DNA of 64,000 nt. Source: Spirosoma aureum. Its GTDB lineage: Bacteria > Bacteroidota > Bacteroidia > Cytophagales > Spirosomataceae. The notes under the pieces were generated by a model. The model ran no database searches and had not been told where the DNA came from. It saw nothing but the letters and a program-made list of their open reading frames with translations. This document shows, in pieces, positions 52,467-60,784 of the stretch. A program made the position numbers and the translations under genes. The stretch spans positions 6,799,001 to 6,863,000 of the forward strand of contig NZ_CP050063.1 of assembly GCF_011604685.1 (NCBI RefSeq), written 5' to 3'. Each line of letters starts with the position of its first letter. The first letter of the stretch is position 1.

Positions 52467-53186
52467 TCATTCATTGGCGGCATCGGCTAACCGCCGGAAC
52501 CAGACTCCAACAACCAGTAGCCAGATTAACCACAGGCTGCTTCCCAGTAAACCAGCCAGTTCCCAGGTTGGAAAGCCCGGAATTACGGTAGCGAATAAAT
52601 CTCCTTGGGCCAGCAAATAAATACCCGAAGCAACATAACCTAAATAGCTTATCCACTTTGGAAACAAGGTCATCTGCGCAAAAGCTCTGGAGAGCAATAG
52701 TGTGTAAGCAATGGTCAGCAATTGCCCCAGATGTTCGCCCAGAACCACACCGCCATACTGGTGAATAGCAGTAAAGACAACAACTATTGCCTGCCGGGTA
52801 GCCAGATCGGTGGTAGTAACGTACAGAGTCGCTAAAACGGGCACGACAAACGGCCAGCGAAGAAGACCTATAAGCTGAACAATAGCCGAAATGACGCCCA
52901 GAGTTGTAGCCCATCGCAGGGCATATACCTGCTTCTCAAATTTCTGCCCAATAAGCACATAGGCTTGCAGCAACGGAAATCCGCCGATAGCGAATAGCCA
53001 CCAAACACCAATAAGGGAGGCTCCCCCAGTATGGAAGCGTGTCAGAACAATACCAGGTTCCTGGCGAAGAATATCCGGATAATCGAACACAATCGTTAGC
53101 GTCGTGTAGGGAATCATCACCAGAATAACGCCTAGAATGAGCCGGTTTCCAATGAGTCGATTAGCAGGCATTGTGGATGTTTTCAT
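52467..53186 (-). CDS. DUF4386 family membrane protein
   Basis: The 239-residue protein has six to seven predicted membrane helices, with a start NRLIGNRLILGVILVMIPYT and a conserved charged loop near QKFEKQVYALRWATTLG. The layout matches DUF4386, a group of integral membrane proteins of unknown function found near regulators. It is on the same strand as, and 28 bases after, the small barrel-like gene, so cotranscription is possible. No transport motif can be seen. Confidence 0.65.
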   Translation of the reverse strand: MKTSTMPANRLIGNRLILGVILVMIPYTTLTIVFDYPDILRQEPGIVLTRFHTGGASLIGVWWLFAIGGFPLLQAYVLIGQKFEKQVYALRWATTLGVISAIVQLIGLLRWPFVVPVLATLYVTTTDLATRQAIVVVFTAIHQYGGVVLGEHLGQLLTIAYTLLLSRAFAQMTLFPKWISYLGYVASGIYLLAQGDLFATVIPGFPTWELAGLLGSSLWLIWLLVVGVWFRRLADAANE

Positions 53187-53214
53187 CTATGTATGTTGGA
53201 AAGGCTTGTTCGGA

Positions 53215-53664
53215 CTACCAGTGAAAAGAATAGCTGATACCAGGTGTAGGATTGATTTTAAGGTCTTGTCCAGCACTGGCTAAGGCTATTACACCCAGGC
53301 GCAGATTTAGTCCGCGCCAGACTATCCATCGAAAGCCAACCTCCGCCGAAGCTGCGTTCTGACGCTCATAGTCCCGGTTGAGGCCGCGCAGATACGACAT
53401 CGATGCATAAAACGAGGATGGGTTTTCGCGTTGACCAACCGGCAGAAACCAATAGGTAAGGCCTGTTTTGGCAAATTGCGTCGTGATACCGGCGGTGAAG
53501 CTTGTTATGTAGTAGCCCGCATGAGCAGAGACAGGACCCCGGCGATATTCCAACCCAATGGATGGGTTCCGAAAGCCGTTAATACTGAATTCATTACGCG
53601 GAAAGCGCTGGGCTAATGTGGAATAACTCAGAAATAATAACCCGATTGCTAGTGGCAATTTCAT
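53215..53664 (-). CDS. Small exported beta-barrel-like protein, unknown
   Basis: The 149-residue protein has a signal peptide (MKLPLAIGLLFLSYSTLAQ) and a mature part rich in alternating aromatic and small residues, ending in ISYSFHW, a C-terminal aromatic pattern of outer-membrane barrels. Six or eight short strands can be placed. No family is recognised. Its start lies inside the 3-prime end of the Crp-type gene by 71 bases, and the DUF4386 gene follows, so the three may form one unit. Confidence 0.7.
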   Translation of the reverse strand: MKLPLAIGLLFLSYSTLAQRFPRNEFSINGFRNPSIGLEYRRGPVSAHAGYYITSFTAGITTQFAKTGLTYWFLPVGQRENPSSFYASMSYLRGLNRDYERQNAASAEVGFRWIVWRGLNLRLGVIALASAGQDLKINPTPGISYSFHW

Positions 53665-54340
53665 ATCGTCTTTTTGTTAATTGGTTGACGATACAAAGGT
53701 GGTCTGTGAGATAAGCCAATCTCTTAGACAAATGTCCAGATCGCTCAGTGAGCCAGCCCTGATGATTGATCGTTAGCTGTCGAATCTGACCACGGATACG
53801 GCTCAGGTGACGGGGAGTAACACCAAGAATGGAAGCGAGGTATTGAAGAGGCACTTCCTGCAACAGATGTGGCTCATCGGTCATTAGTTTCTGATAGCGC
53901 TCTTCGGCAGAGAGTGTCAGCAGATTATAGCGACTCTCTTCGATGCAGTTGATCTGATCTTCGAGCAAGCCCATATAGAACAGTTCAAATGAGGAAATAG
54001 TCTGCCGTAATTGATTGAACGAGTGTCGGCTAATGCTCCAAAGCACACTATCGGTCAGGGCACGGATGGATTCGCGGGAAGGTTGCTGTTTCAGAAAGCT
54101 ACCCAGCGATACAACAAAATCGGCCGTACCAGCCGTGTACGTTGTAATTTCGTCGCCATCGCGATCCGCAAAAAACTGGAACAATCCCTTTTCGACAAAT
54201 GCCAGCTGATCACAAATGCGGCCAGCCTCGGCAAAGAGATTACCTTTACTTAATTCCCGACGATGAAACTGGCTAAGAATAGTCGATTGCTCCACGGTAT
54301 CGAATCCACTTTCCTGAAGAAACTCCCGGAGTATATCCAT
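53594..54340 (-). CDS. Crp/Fnr family transcriptional regulator with extended C-terminus
   Basis: The open frame begins at 54421, but the ATG at 54340 (MDILREFLQESGFDTVEQ) is the family start, giving 248 residues. A cyclic-nucleotide-binding domain (about residues 25-125) is followed by the dimer helix and a helix-turn-helix reading PLQYLASILGVTPRHLSRIRGQI near residues 175-197. It lacks the cysteines of Fnr. Related Bacteroidota proteins usually end close after the HTH, but here about 50 further residues run into the promoter and start of the next gene, as if a stop had been lost. It may regulate the two downstream genes. Confidence 0.87.
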   Translation of the reverse strand: MDILREFLQESGFDTVEQSTILSQFHRRELSKGNLFAEAGRICDQLAFVEKGLFQFFADRDGDEITTYTAGTADFVVSLGSFLKQQPSRESIRALTDSVLWSISRHSFNQLRQTISSFELFYMGLLEDQINCIEESRYNLLTLSAEERYQKLMTDEPHLLQEVPLQYLASILGVTPRHLSRIRGQIRQLTINHQGWLTERSGHLSKRLAYLTDHLCIVNQLTKRRYEIATSNRVIISELFHISPALSA

Positions 54341-54481
54341 CTGTTTATGAGTCGGTATGATCAGCAAAGTAGCTAAAATAGCTGGTTTTTCCGTGAAACA
54401 ATCACCCGAAAAACTCCGCAAGAATCGGGTTTGCTACCCGTTGGGTTATGGCGACTTTTGTATAGTCAAAACACAAATACT

Positions 54482-55348
54482 ATGACAACGAACAGCACCC
54501 ACACGTATCAGCAGATTGCCCGCGCCATCGAACACTTGACGGCCCATTTTCGGGAACAACCGTCCTTAAGCGAACTGGCGGAGAAAGTGAATATGAGCGA
54601 ATTTCATTTTCAGCGGTTATTCACAGAATGGGCTGGTGTAAGCCCCAAGAAATTTAGCCAATACCTAACCCTCGAACATGCCAAAACCCGGCTTCGTAAG
54701 GGTGATCCTCTGGCAGATGTCGCTTATGATTCCGGCCTTTCCGGAACGGGCCGGTTGCACGATCTATTCGTAACCATCGAAGGCGTTACACCGGGACAAT
54801 TCAAACAGGCAGGCTCTGGCCTCGATCTGTTATACGGCGTGTTCGATAGTCCATTTGGCGAGTATGTATTAGGGGCTATCAATGGAAAAATCGCTCTTTT
54901 GCATTTCCTGAACGATGAAAACGATCCCGAAAGCATTCTGGCATCGGCATGGCCCGAAGCATCGCTGCATCACGATCCAACAGTTGTTCAGTTTCTGGCT
55001 GACCAGATTTTTCCGACAACCGATGGTATGACCACGGAAGCCATCCCCCAGAAATCAGACAAACCGCTGTCTGTTCTTGTACGCGGGTCTGCCTTTCAGC
55101 TAAAAGTATGGGAAGCATTACTGAAAATCCCGGAAGGCAAACTGGCGAGTTACGACCAGATTGCCGAAGCCATTGGTCAACCCACAGCTTCGCGGGCAGT
55201 CGGCACGGCCATCGGTAGTAATCCGGTCGGTTATCTGATCCCATGTCACCGGGTCATCAAAAAAACGGGGCTGTTTGGCGGGTATCGCTGGGGAACGAAA
55301 CGCAAACAGGCCATGCTCGGCTGGGAAGCTGCACGGCTTGACAGTTAA
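54482..55348 (+). CDS. AraC-type HTH fused to O6-methylguanine-DNA methyltransferase (Ada C-half)
   Basis: The frame opens at 54431, but the ATG at 54482 gives 288 residues starting MTTNSTHTYQQIARAIEHL. An AraC-type DNA-binding domain (residues about 8-100, SLSELAEKVNMSEFHFQRLF) is followed by a methyltransferase N-domain and the catalytic domain with FQLKVWEALLKIP, ASRAVGTAIGSNP and PCHRVI, where the Cys accepts the methyl group. It therefore repairs O6-methylguanine and could act as a regulator. The N-terminal Ada metal-binding domain is absent here, but a separate gene at 56150 encodes one. Confidence 0.93.
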   Translation: MTTNSTHTYQQIARAIEHLTAHFREQPSLSELAEKVNMSEFHFQRLFTEWAGVSPKKFSQYLTLEHAKTRLRKGDPLADVAYDSGLSGTGRLHDLFVTIEGVTPGQFKQAGSGLDLLYGVFDSPFGEYVLGAINGKIALLHFLNDENDPESILASAWPEASLHHDPTVVQFLADQIFPTTDGMTTEAIPQKSDKPLSVLVRGSAFQLKVWEALLKIPEGKLASYDQIAEAIGQPTASRAVGTAIGSNPVGYLIPCHRVIKKTGLFGGYRWGTKRKQAMLGWEAARLDS

Positions 55349-55368
55349 GATTTTGTAGAATAAGGAAA

Positions 55369-55438
55369 GCCCAACGTAGTGACGAAAATACCATAATTAA
55401 GCGTCAAGGATTTTGTGATTTCCGTCGCTACGTTGGGC
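55369..55438. terminator. Inverted repeat between the Ada-like and oxygenase genes
   Basis: Arms gcccaacgtagtgacg (55369-55384) and cgtcgctacgttgggc (55423-55438) pair over 16 bases with one G-T type mismatch around a 38-base loop. It may be a partial terminator or an attenuator, and it could also simply separate the two transcription units. There is no T-run next to it. Confidence 0.5.
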
Positions 55439-55454
55439 TCCTGGTGTAACTCAT

Positions 55455-56153
55455 ATGATGACTCAAGAAACAATTGACTGGCCCTATTACCAGTCTGACC
55501 TATCCCAAACCGGGTTCACTCTACTACCCTCATTCCTCTCATCCGAAGAATGTCGTGAGCTGGCAAACTTGTTCGACGAGCCAAACCTCTATCGAAAAAG
55601 CATTGTCATGCAGAATCACGGCTATGGCAGTGGCGAATACAAATATTTCAGCTACCCGCTCCCATCAGTCGTCGATACGCTTCGGCATGAATTGTTCACT
55701 CAATTGTCGCCCATTGCCAACAACTGGAATGAAAAATTGGGAATTAACCTGCGCTACCCGACCGATCTTGACGAATGGCTTTCCACCTGCCACGCAGCCG
55801 GACAAACCCGCCCAACGCCATTGATTCTGAAATACGGCCCTGGCGACTGGAACGCGCTTCACCAGGATATGTATGGTGTGCTTTATTTCCCGTTTCAGGC
55901 TGTCCTTTTTCTGAGCCAGCCGGGCCAGGATTACACGGGCGGGGAGTTCGTTATGCTCGAACAGCGCCCAAGGATGCAGTCAAAAGCAACGGTATTACTG
56001 CCAGAACAAGGGCAGGTTCTATTGTTCACGACTAAATACAGACCCGCTCAGGGCACTCGGGGCTACTACCGCGTGGCCATGCGGCACGGAGTTAGTGAAG
56101 TGCGAACGGGAACCCGCGTCAATGCGGGGCTTATTTTTCACGATGCCGCATGA
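55455..56153 (+). CDS. 2-oxoglutarate/Fe(II) oxygenase, probable DNA-repair type
   Basis: The 232-residue protein has the facial triad of the 2OG-Fe(II) oxygenases: His136 and Asp138 in ALHQDMYG, His211 in MRHGVSEV, and Arg221 in GTRVNAGLIFHDA for 2-oxoglutarate. The end and the GGEFVMLEQRPR segment resemble the Oxygenase-NA group (PF09859) predicted to act on alkylated DNA. It lies between an Ada-type methyltransferase and an Ada metal-binding domain, and its stop overlaps the latter's start by ATGA. This is the position of AlkB in an adaptive response unit. The demethylase role is inference. Confidence 0.88.
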   Translation: MMTQETIDWPYYQSDLSQTGFTLLPSFLSSEECRELANLFDEPNLYRKSIVMQNHGYGSGEYKYFSYPLPSVVDTLRHELFTQLSPIANNWNEKLGINLRYPTDLDEWLSTCHAAGQTRPTPLILKYGPGDWNALHQDMYGVLYFPFQAVLFLSQPGQDYTGGEFVMLEQRPRMQSKATVLLPEQGQVLLFTTKYRPAQGTRGYYRVAMRHGVSEVRTGTRVNAGLIFHDAA

Positions 56154-56413
56154 TTCGACATACAGATTTAGGATCATCTCCATTTGCCCAACGCCGAAAA
56201 CTAACAGACTTAATCCAGCAGGGACTCATTACGTTGGGCGGCAACCGTCCCGGTAAGATCTACGGTCGGCTGGACTGCCGGGCAGGGAAACGCATGAAGC
56301 CCGAAAACCGAGTGTTTTTCCGGAATGAAACCGAAGCACTTGAACTACGTTATAGACCGTGCGCCGTGTGTTTACCAGGAGCCTATAAAGCCTGGAAAGA
56401 AAGCGATAAGTAA
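56150..56413 (+). CDS. Stand-alone Ada metal-binding domain protein
   Basis: The 87-residue protein matches the N-terminal methylphosphotriester-repair domain of Ada: YGRLDCRAGKRMKPENRVFF and then ALELRYRPCAVCLPGAYKAW. Cys43, Cys71 and Cys74 fit Ada ligands, with Cys43 at the place of the methyl-accepting Cys38. The fourth ligand, Cys42 in Ada, is Lys47 here, so zinc would be bound by three cysteines or with another residue. It overlaps the oxygenase stop by four bases and so is cotranscribed. It may sense alkylated phosphate backbone for the neighbouring proteins. Confidence 0.8.
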   Translation: MIRHTDLGSSPFAQRRKLTDLIQQGLITLGGNRPGKIYGRLDCRAGKRMKPENRVFFRNETEALELRYRPCAVCLPGAYKAWKESDK

Positions 56414-56469
56414 CTTGCCAATACCATTTTTTTACATTAAACTTGTCTAGTCACAAATTCAACAAATGT

Positions 56470-57099
56470 ATGTCATCTGTTGCTGAGGGGAAGTCCCAAC
56501 GTCGGACCAATCGCCTGTCTACCAGAAACATTCCCCCTGCCCTCGTTTACGAAATGTGGAGTGGAAAACCCGTCTATTATCAGGGTTATCGAGACGTTTT
56601 ATCGGGCAAGAAAACAATTGAAGAAGTTATGTCGTGTTCCGATTTACAGGGAGTGTTAGTGTATTTACTAGGTCTTTATATTGGGAATACTATAAATCGT
56701 AAGAAATATCTGATCAGTTCGAATGAATCCGGTCTCCATTTAGCCCATAATGATAATCTCGGCAATGATCTGGTCATCTTTGAAAAAGAGAAAGTTGGCA
56801 AGCTAAAAGGTAAATTCTTCGACATACCGCCTAAAGTTGTTATCGAGGTTGATATCAAAGCAGATGTATCTGAGTTCGAGGGTAAATTGGATGGGTACTT
56901 GATTCAGAAATCACAGAAATTAATTGAGTTTGGGGTCGATAAAGTTCTTTGGGTTATTACAAGTGCCCAAAAGGTTTACGTCATTGACCGCAATGATCCA
57001 ACCTGGTACGTAGTTAACTGGTCAGAGAATATATCAGTGCTCGACGATTGCATTTTGAATATAAAGCAATTACTTGACGACGAGGAAATTACACATTAG
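56470..57099 (+). CDS. Uma2 family (PD-(D/E)XK-like) protein
   Basis: The frame begins at a TTG at 56443, but the ATG at 56470 (MSSVAEGKSQRRTNRL) is better, giving 209 residues. The Uma2 signature is seen in LGNDLVIFEKEKV, PPKVVIEVDIKADVSEFE with the catalytic Glu-x-Asp-x-Lys part, and GVDKVLWVITSAQKVYVID. The fold is that of restriction-type nucleases, and members are widespread in Bacteroidota and cyanobacteria with no known biological role. It follows the Ada group by 56 bases, but no functional link is shown. Confidence 0.88.
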   Translation: MSSVAEGKSQRRTNRLSTRNIPPALVYEMWSGKPVYYQGYRDVLSGKKTIEEVMSCSDLQGVLVYLLGLYIGNTINRKKYLISSNESGLHLAHNDNLGNDLVIFEKEKVGKLKGKFFDIPPKVVIEVDIKADVSEFEGKLDGYLIQKSQKLIEFGVDKVLWVITSAQKVYVIDRNDPTWYVVNWSENISVLDDCILNIKQLLDDEEITH

Positions 57100-57100
57100 C

Positions 57101-58585
57101 TCAACGTACATTCCTGAGCACCATCACGCTTCGTTCCAGTTCCTCCTCTGTGCTCGACGCAAAACCCAGCCGAGTACCATTCAAGTGATGGCCGGGTGGA
57201 TTATGAAAAACACCGCTCGACAGAAAAAGACCTTTCTGGCCTGCACGGGTAGCCAAAGCATCCATATCAATCGCCGGATCGAAACGCGCCCAGACGGCCA
57301 TACCTCCATCGGGTTTCGTGAACTGGACAGTACTGGCCAATTCACTGGTTAACAACTCGCAGAACCGATCCCGACGAACGTGATAGGTGCGTAGAGCCTT
57401 GCGAAAATGACGTTTCAAATCGCCGGATTTAAATAACTGTCCAATAGCAAACTCCAGCATGGGATCGCCCTGTCGATCAATGATACGCCGTAGCCGGGCC
57501 AGTTCGTCGATCAGTGCGGTTGGGGCCACCACATAGCCGATCCGAAAAGCCGGAGCAACCGACTTCGTCAACGAACCGACATAAACAACCATTCCTTCCC
57601 GATCAGCGCTCGCCAGTGGGAGAATCGGGCGGCTCAGGTAGTGAAAATCATAATCATAGTCATCTTCCAGAATGGCAAACCGGTATTGTTCAGCGAGTTG
57701 CAGGAGCCGAATACGCCGATCGGGTCGGAGTGTAACCGTGGTTGGATAATGGTGATGCGGAGTCACAAATACCATCCGGATAGTGCCCTTTTGCTCACAT
57801 AAACGAGCCAGTGCATCAACATCTAAACCATGTTGATCGACCGGAACGGTCAGAATCGTGGCGCCGGTTTTTCGAAAATTCATCGTAGCACCTGCCCAGG
57901 TCGTTTCGCCCGTTACGACGATGTCGCCGGATCGCAGTAAAATCTGGCTCGTCAGATGCAAACCCATAATGCTTCCACGAGTAATGAGTATGTTCTCGGG
58001 AGTAGTCCGCAGCCCTCGGGTTTCGTTCAGATGAAGAGAAAGCTGTTCTCGTAACAGCAGATGCCCTTTCGTATCGCCGTAACCGAAATGGGTCTGTGGA
58101 TTTCCCCACCGGAAATACGAGCGATAAGCCCGGCTTAATTCGTCCATTGGAGCCAGTCGAATATCTGGGAACCCATCGTCGAGGTGTAAACCAGCCGAGT
58201 TAGTCAACACAGGCCGTATCAGAAAATTGAGCGAATCGAAGGCATAACCCGGCAGTGTTCCGGTGCTATCCGTTCCCAAAACGCTGGCTGTATTATCGTT
58301 GCTCGCCAATACTTGCGGTTTGATTTCAGGAAAATGAGCGGCCACATAGGTGCCACTGCCAGCCCGGCTTTCGAGCCAGCCCTGCGCCAAACCCTCATCA
58401 TAAGCGGCTACAACCGTCTGCCGATTCAACTCAAGTAAGTCGGCCAGATGACGTGTTCCGGGCAATCGCTGGCCCGCCACGAGCGTTCCTGCGCGAATAA
58501 GCTGGCCCAGTTGTTCGCTTAACTGTAGAAAAACTGGGGTTGGCAATGTCTTGTCAACCTGAATCAGCGATTTGAATGGTGGCAT
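57101..58585 (-). CDS. MocR/PdxR-type regulator (GntR HTH + aminotransferase fold)
   Basis: The 494-residue protein has an N-terminal GntR winged helix (PVFLQLSEQLGQLIRAGTLV, then RHLADLLELNRQTVVAAYDE) and a C-terminal class I aminotransferase fold. The PLP-binding lysine is in VYVGSLTKSVAPAFRIGYV near residue 330, preceded by FAILEDDYDYDF. Such regulators use PLP as effector and usually control the gene divergent from them. Here that is a flavin split-barrel (PNPOx-like) gene 148 bases away, typical of PdxR-like control of a vitamin-B6-related gene. Confidence 0.95.
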   Translation of the reverse strand: MPPFKSLIQVDKTLPTPVFLQLSEQLGQLIRAGTLVAGQRLPGTRHLADLLELNRQTVVAAYDEGLAQGWLESRAGSGTYVAAHFPEIKPQVLASNDNTASVLGTDSTGTLPGYAFDSLNFLIRPVLTNSAGLHLDDGFPDIRLAPMDELSRAYRSYFRWGNPQTHFGYGDTKGHLLLREQLSLHLNETRGLRTTPENILITRGSIMGLHLTSQILLRSGDIVVTGETTWAGATMNFRKTGATILTVPVDQHGLDVDALARLCEQKGTIRMVFVTPHHHYPTTVTLRPDRRIRLLQLAEQYRFAILEDDYDYDFHYLSRPILPLASADREGMVVYVGSLTKSVAPAFRIGYVVAPTALIDELARLRRIIDRQGDPMLEFAIGQLFKSGDLKRHFRKALRTYHVRRDRFCELLTSELASTVQFTKPDGGMAVWARFDPAIDMDALATRAGQKGLFLSSGVFHNPPGHHLNGTRLGFASSTEEELERSVMVLRNVR

Positions 58586-58618
58586 AACTGGACTAGCAGA
58601 AATCTAAAAACTGGACGA
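58586..58618. promoter_or_regulatory. Direct repeat, candidate MocR operator
   Basis: The words aactggacta (58586) and aactggacga (58609) are a direct repeat of 9 out of 10 bases with a 23-base period, in the divergent promoter region directly before the MocR start. MocR regulators such as GabR bind direct repeats. This assignment is inference. Confidence 0.45.
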
Positions 58619-58733
58619 CTTAAGTAGGCCGGCAAATAACGACATTTGTTTTGAAAATGAACAGGGCATCTGATTTTGGGAAAGTTGTTGTCTACTTATC
58701 CGTATCGAACGTCCTGCCTAAAAATCACCAACG

Positions 58734-59363
58734 ATGCAAACCGCCCGCACAACACCCAGTCGTTTAGCCAAGCGTGCTCATTACGACGAAGCCACAATTC
58801 ACCCAATTCTGGACGAAGCACTTTTCTGCACGGTTAGCTTCGCCATCGATGGGCAGCCGATGGCCATTCCAACCGCATTCGCCCGAAAAGGCGACCGGGT
58901 TTATATTCACGGGTCGGTTGGCAGCCACTTCATTCGTACAATCGAACAGGGCGGGCCGGTCTGCATTTCAGTGATGTTGACGGATGGACTTGTTCTGGCC
59001 AAATCGGCGTTTCATCACTCGGTCAATTATCGTTCGGTGGTCATTTTTGCAACTGCCGAGAAAGTAACCGACGAGAACGAACGCATGGAAGCGCTGGCAC
59101 TGATCACCGATCACCTGATTCCTGGTCGCTGGGACGATCTTCGCCCAACGACCAGCAGTGAAATGCGGAAAACGACCGTGCTGGCTTTTTCGCTGGCCGA
59201 AGCGTCGGCCAAAATACGCACCGGTGGTCCCAATGACGACCCTGAAGATGAAGACCTGCCAACCTGGGCGGGTGTAATTCCAATGCAGACAGTCCGATTA
59301 ACCCCGCTTACAGCCGAAAATAGCCTAGGGACACCATTGCCTGATTATTTACAGACCGCTTGA
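58734..59363 (+). CDS. Pyridoxamine 5-prime-phosphate oxidase family protein
   Basis: The 209-residue protein has the split-barrel FMN-binding fold, seen in FCTVSFAIDGQPMAIPTAFARKG and YIHGSVGSHFIRTI, with SVNYRSVVIFATAEKVTD in the second half. Its sequence fits the PNPOx-like 'flavin-nucleotide-binding' group rather than true PdxH. It is divergent from the MocR regulator and 6 bases upstream of the LysE gene, so probably the regulated unit. The substrate is unknown. Confidence 0.85.
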   Translation: MQTARTTPSRLAKRAHYDEATIHPILDEALFCTVSFAIDGQPMAIPTAFARKGDRVYIHGSVGSHFIRTIEQGGPVCISVMLTDGLVLAKSAFHHSVNYRSVVIFATAEKVTDENERMEALALITDHLIPGRWDDLRPTTSSEMRKTTVLAFSLAEASAKIRTGGPNDDPEDEDLPTWAGVIPMQTVRLTPLTAENSLGTPLPDYLQTA

Positions 59364-59369
59364 CACCAA

Positions 59370-60002
59370 ATGATTCCTGCCAACGAATTACTCCTTTTTG
59401 CGCTGGCTGCACTGGGTCTCGTACTCAGCCCTGGCCCGAACATGATTTACCTGATTTCCCGCTCCATCACCCAGGGACGACGGGCAGGTTTAGTGTCGCT
59501 TGCCGGTGTTTTGGCTGGGTTTCTGGGCCATATTTTTCTGGTTTCTTTTGGATTATCAGCTGTGTTTCTGGCAATTCCACTGGCTTATGACCTCCTACGA
59601 TGGCTCGGTATTGGCTACCTGCTCTACCTAGCCTGGGAAGCCGTTAAACCCGGCAGCTCCTCCCCCTTCCAGACGCGCAACCTGTCGCATGATTCTGACT
59701 GGAAGCTTTTCCGGATGGGTCTACTGACCAATGCGCTCAATCCGAAAGTAGCCCTGTTTTACCTATCATTTTTTCCGCAGTTTACGCACCCTGAATACGG
59801 TTCGTTACTGACTCAAAACGTTCAGTTGGGCCTGACTCAGCTAACCATTAGTGGATCCGTCAATATGGTTATCATACTATCAGCCGCCAGGATGGCCAGT
59901 TGGTTTCAGGCTCGTCCGGTTTATATTCGGGTTCAGAAATGGTTTATGGCCAGTATTCTGACAGGGCTGGCTGTGCGCATGGCCATCGACAAAGGGAAAT
60001 AA
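59370..60002 (+). CDS. LysE family amino-acid exporter
   Basis: The 210-residue protein has six membrane helices and the LysE/RhtB signature: LSPGPNMIYLISRSITQGRRAGLVSLAGV in the first loop, and FRMGLLTNALNPKVALFYLSFFPQF in the middle. Members export lysine, threonine, homoserine or cysteine metabolites. It follows the flavin-barrel gene by 6 bases and is likely controlled by the MocR regulator. Its cargo is not known; if MocR responds to a PLP-amine, an amino compound is plausible. Confidence 0.93.
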   Translation: MIPANELLLFALAALGLVLSPGPNMIYLISRSITQGRRAGLVSLAGVLAGFLGHIFLVSFGLSAVFLAIPLAYDLLRWLGIGYLLYLAWEAVKPGSSSPFQTRNLSHDSDWKLFRMGLLTNALNPKVALFYLSFFPQFTHPEYGSLLTQNVQLGLTQLTISGSVNMVIILSAARMASWFQARPVYIRVQKWFMASILTGLAVRMAIDKGK

Positions 60003-60010
60003 ACAATACT

Positions 60011-60101
60011 GGACTTTCACAAAAAGCCACGGTCCGCCGTGCGGTGCCACGGTATGATTTATCCCGATAGTTAACCGTGGTCCGGCTTTTTGTGAAAGTC
60101 C
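60011..60101. terminator. Large inverted repeat with embedded GC-rich hairpin
   Basis: Arms ggactttcacaaaaagcc (60011-60028) and ggctttttgtgaaagtcc (60084-60101) are perfect 18-base complements. Inside, ccacggt (60047) pairs with accgtgg (60074), and the word ggtccgccgtgcggt (60031-60045) repeats one seen at 61316. It lies between the LysE and PaiB genes, and acts as terminator or repeat element. Confidence 0.65.
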
Positions 60102-60139
60102 TGCAATAATCAATAGCCGATATCAACAACTACACGACA

Positions 60140-60772
60140 ATGTATATACCACACGCCTTTCAGGAAACCGACCGCCCTACCCTGTTGCAGTTCGTCCGTG
60201 ATAACTCCTTTGCATTACTTGTTACGACGGGCTACGATGGTATTCCGGTAGCCACTCATCTGCCCATTGAACTCCTGGCTGATACCGATGGCCAATTTCA
60301 ATTAGTTGGCCACCTGGCCAAAGCCAATCCGCAATGGAAATTATTGGGACAGAATCGTCCCGCACTGGCCGTATTTTCGGGACCGCATAGCTACATTTCC
60401 TCTTCGTGGTACGATCATGTTAACGTACCCACCTGGAATTATCTGTCGGTGCAAATCACGGGTCGAACAACGATGCTGACCGACGGTGAAACCCTTGATT
60501 TTCTGCGCCAGCAGGTAGATCGCTATGAGGCTCATTCAGCACATCCGGTATCCGTTGAAAGTATGACCGTGGACTACGTTCGGAAACAGATGAGTGGTGT
60601 GGTCGCTTTCAGAATGACGATTGATACGATGCAGGGGGCGGCCAAGCTCAGTCAAAATCGAGATGACAAAAACTACCAATCTATTATTGCCGAACTACGT
60701 CAGACAGGTAATGCTGACGCAGAAAAAATGGCCAATGTAATGGCTACCCGACGACCTACGATTGACAAGTAA
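60140..60772 (+). CDS. FMN-binding negative transcriptional regulator, PaiB family
   Basis: The 210-residue protein starts with the PaiB pattern MYIPHAFQETDRPTLLQFVRDNSFALLVTT and continues PVATHLPIELL, GHLAKANPQW and PHSYISSSWYDHVNVPTWNYL. PaiB proteins have a flavin-binding split-barrel fold; in Bacillus PaiB represses sporulation and protease genes. A DNA-binding motif is not obvious, so an enzymatic role as a flavin oxidoreductase is equally possible. It follows a large inverted repeat and precedes osmC by 12 bases. Confidence 0.9.
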   Translation: MYIPHAFQETDRPTLLQFVRDNSFALLVTTGYDGIPVATHLPIELLADTDGQFQLVGHLAKANPQWKLLGQNRPALAVFSGPHSYISSSWYDHVNVPTWNYLSVQITGRTTMLTDGETLDFLRQQVDRYEAHSAHPVSVESMTVDYVRKQMSGVVAFRMTIDTMQGAAKLSQNRDDKNYQSIIAELRQTGNADAEKMANVMATRRPTIDK

Positions 60773-60784
60773 TACCAATGCATT

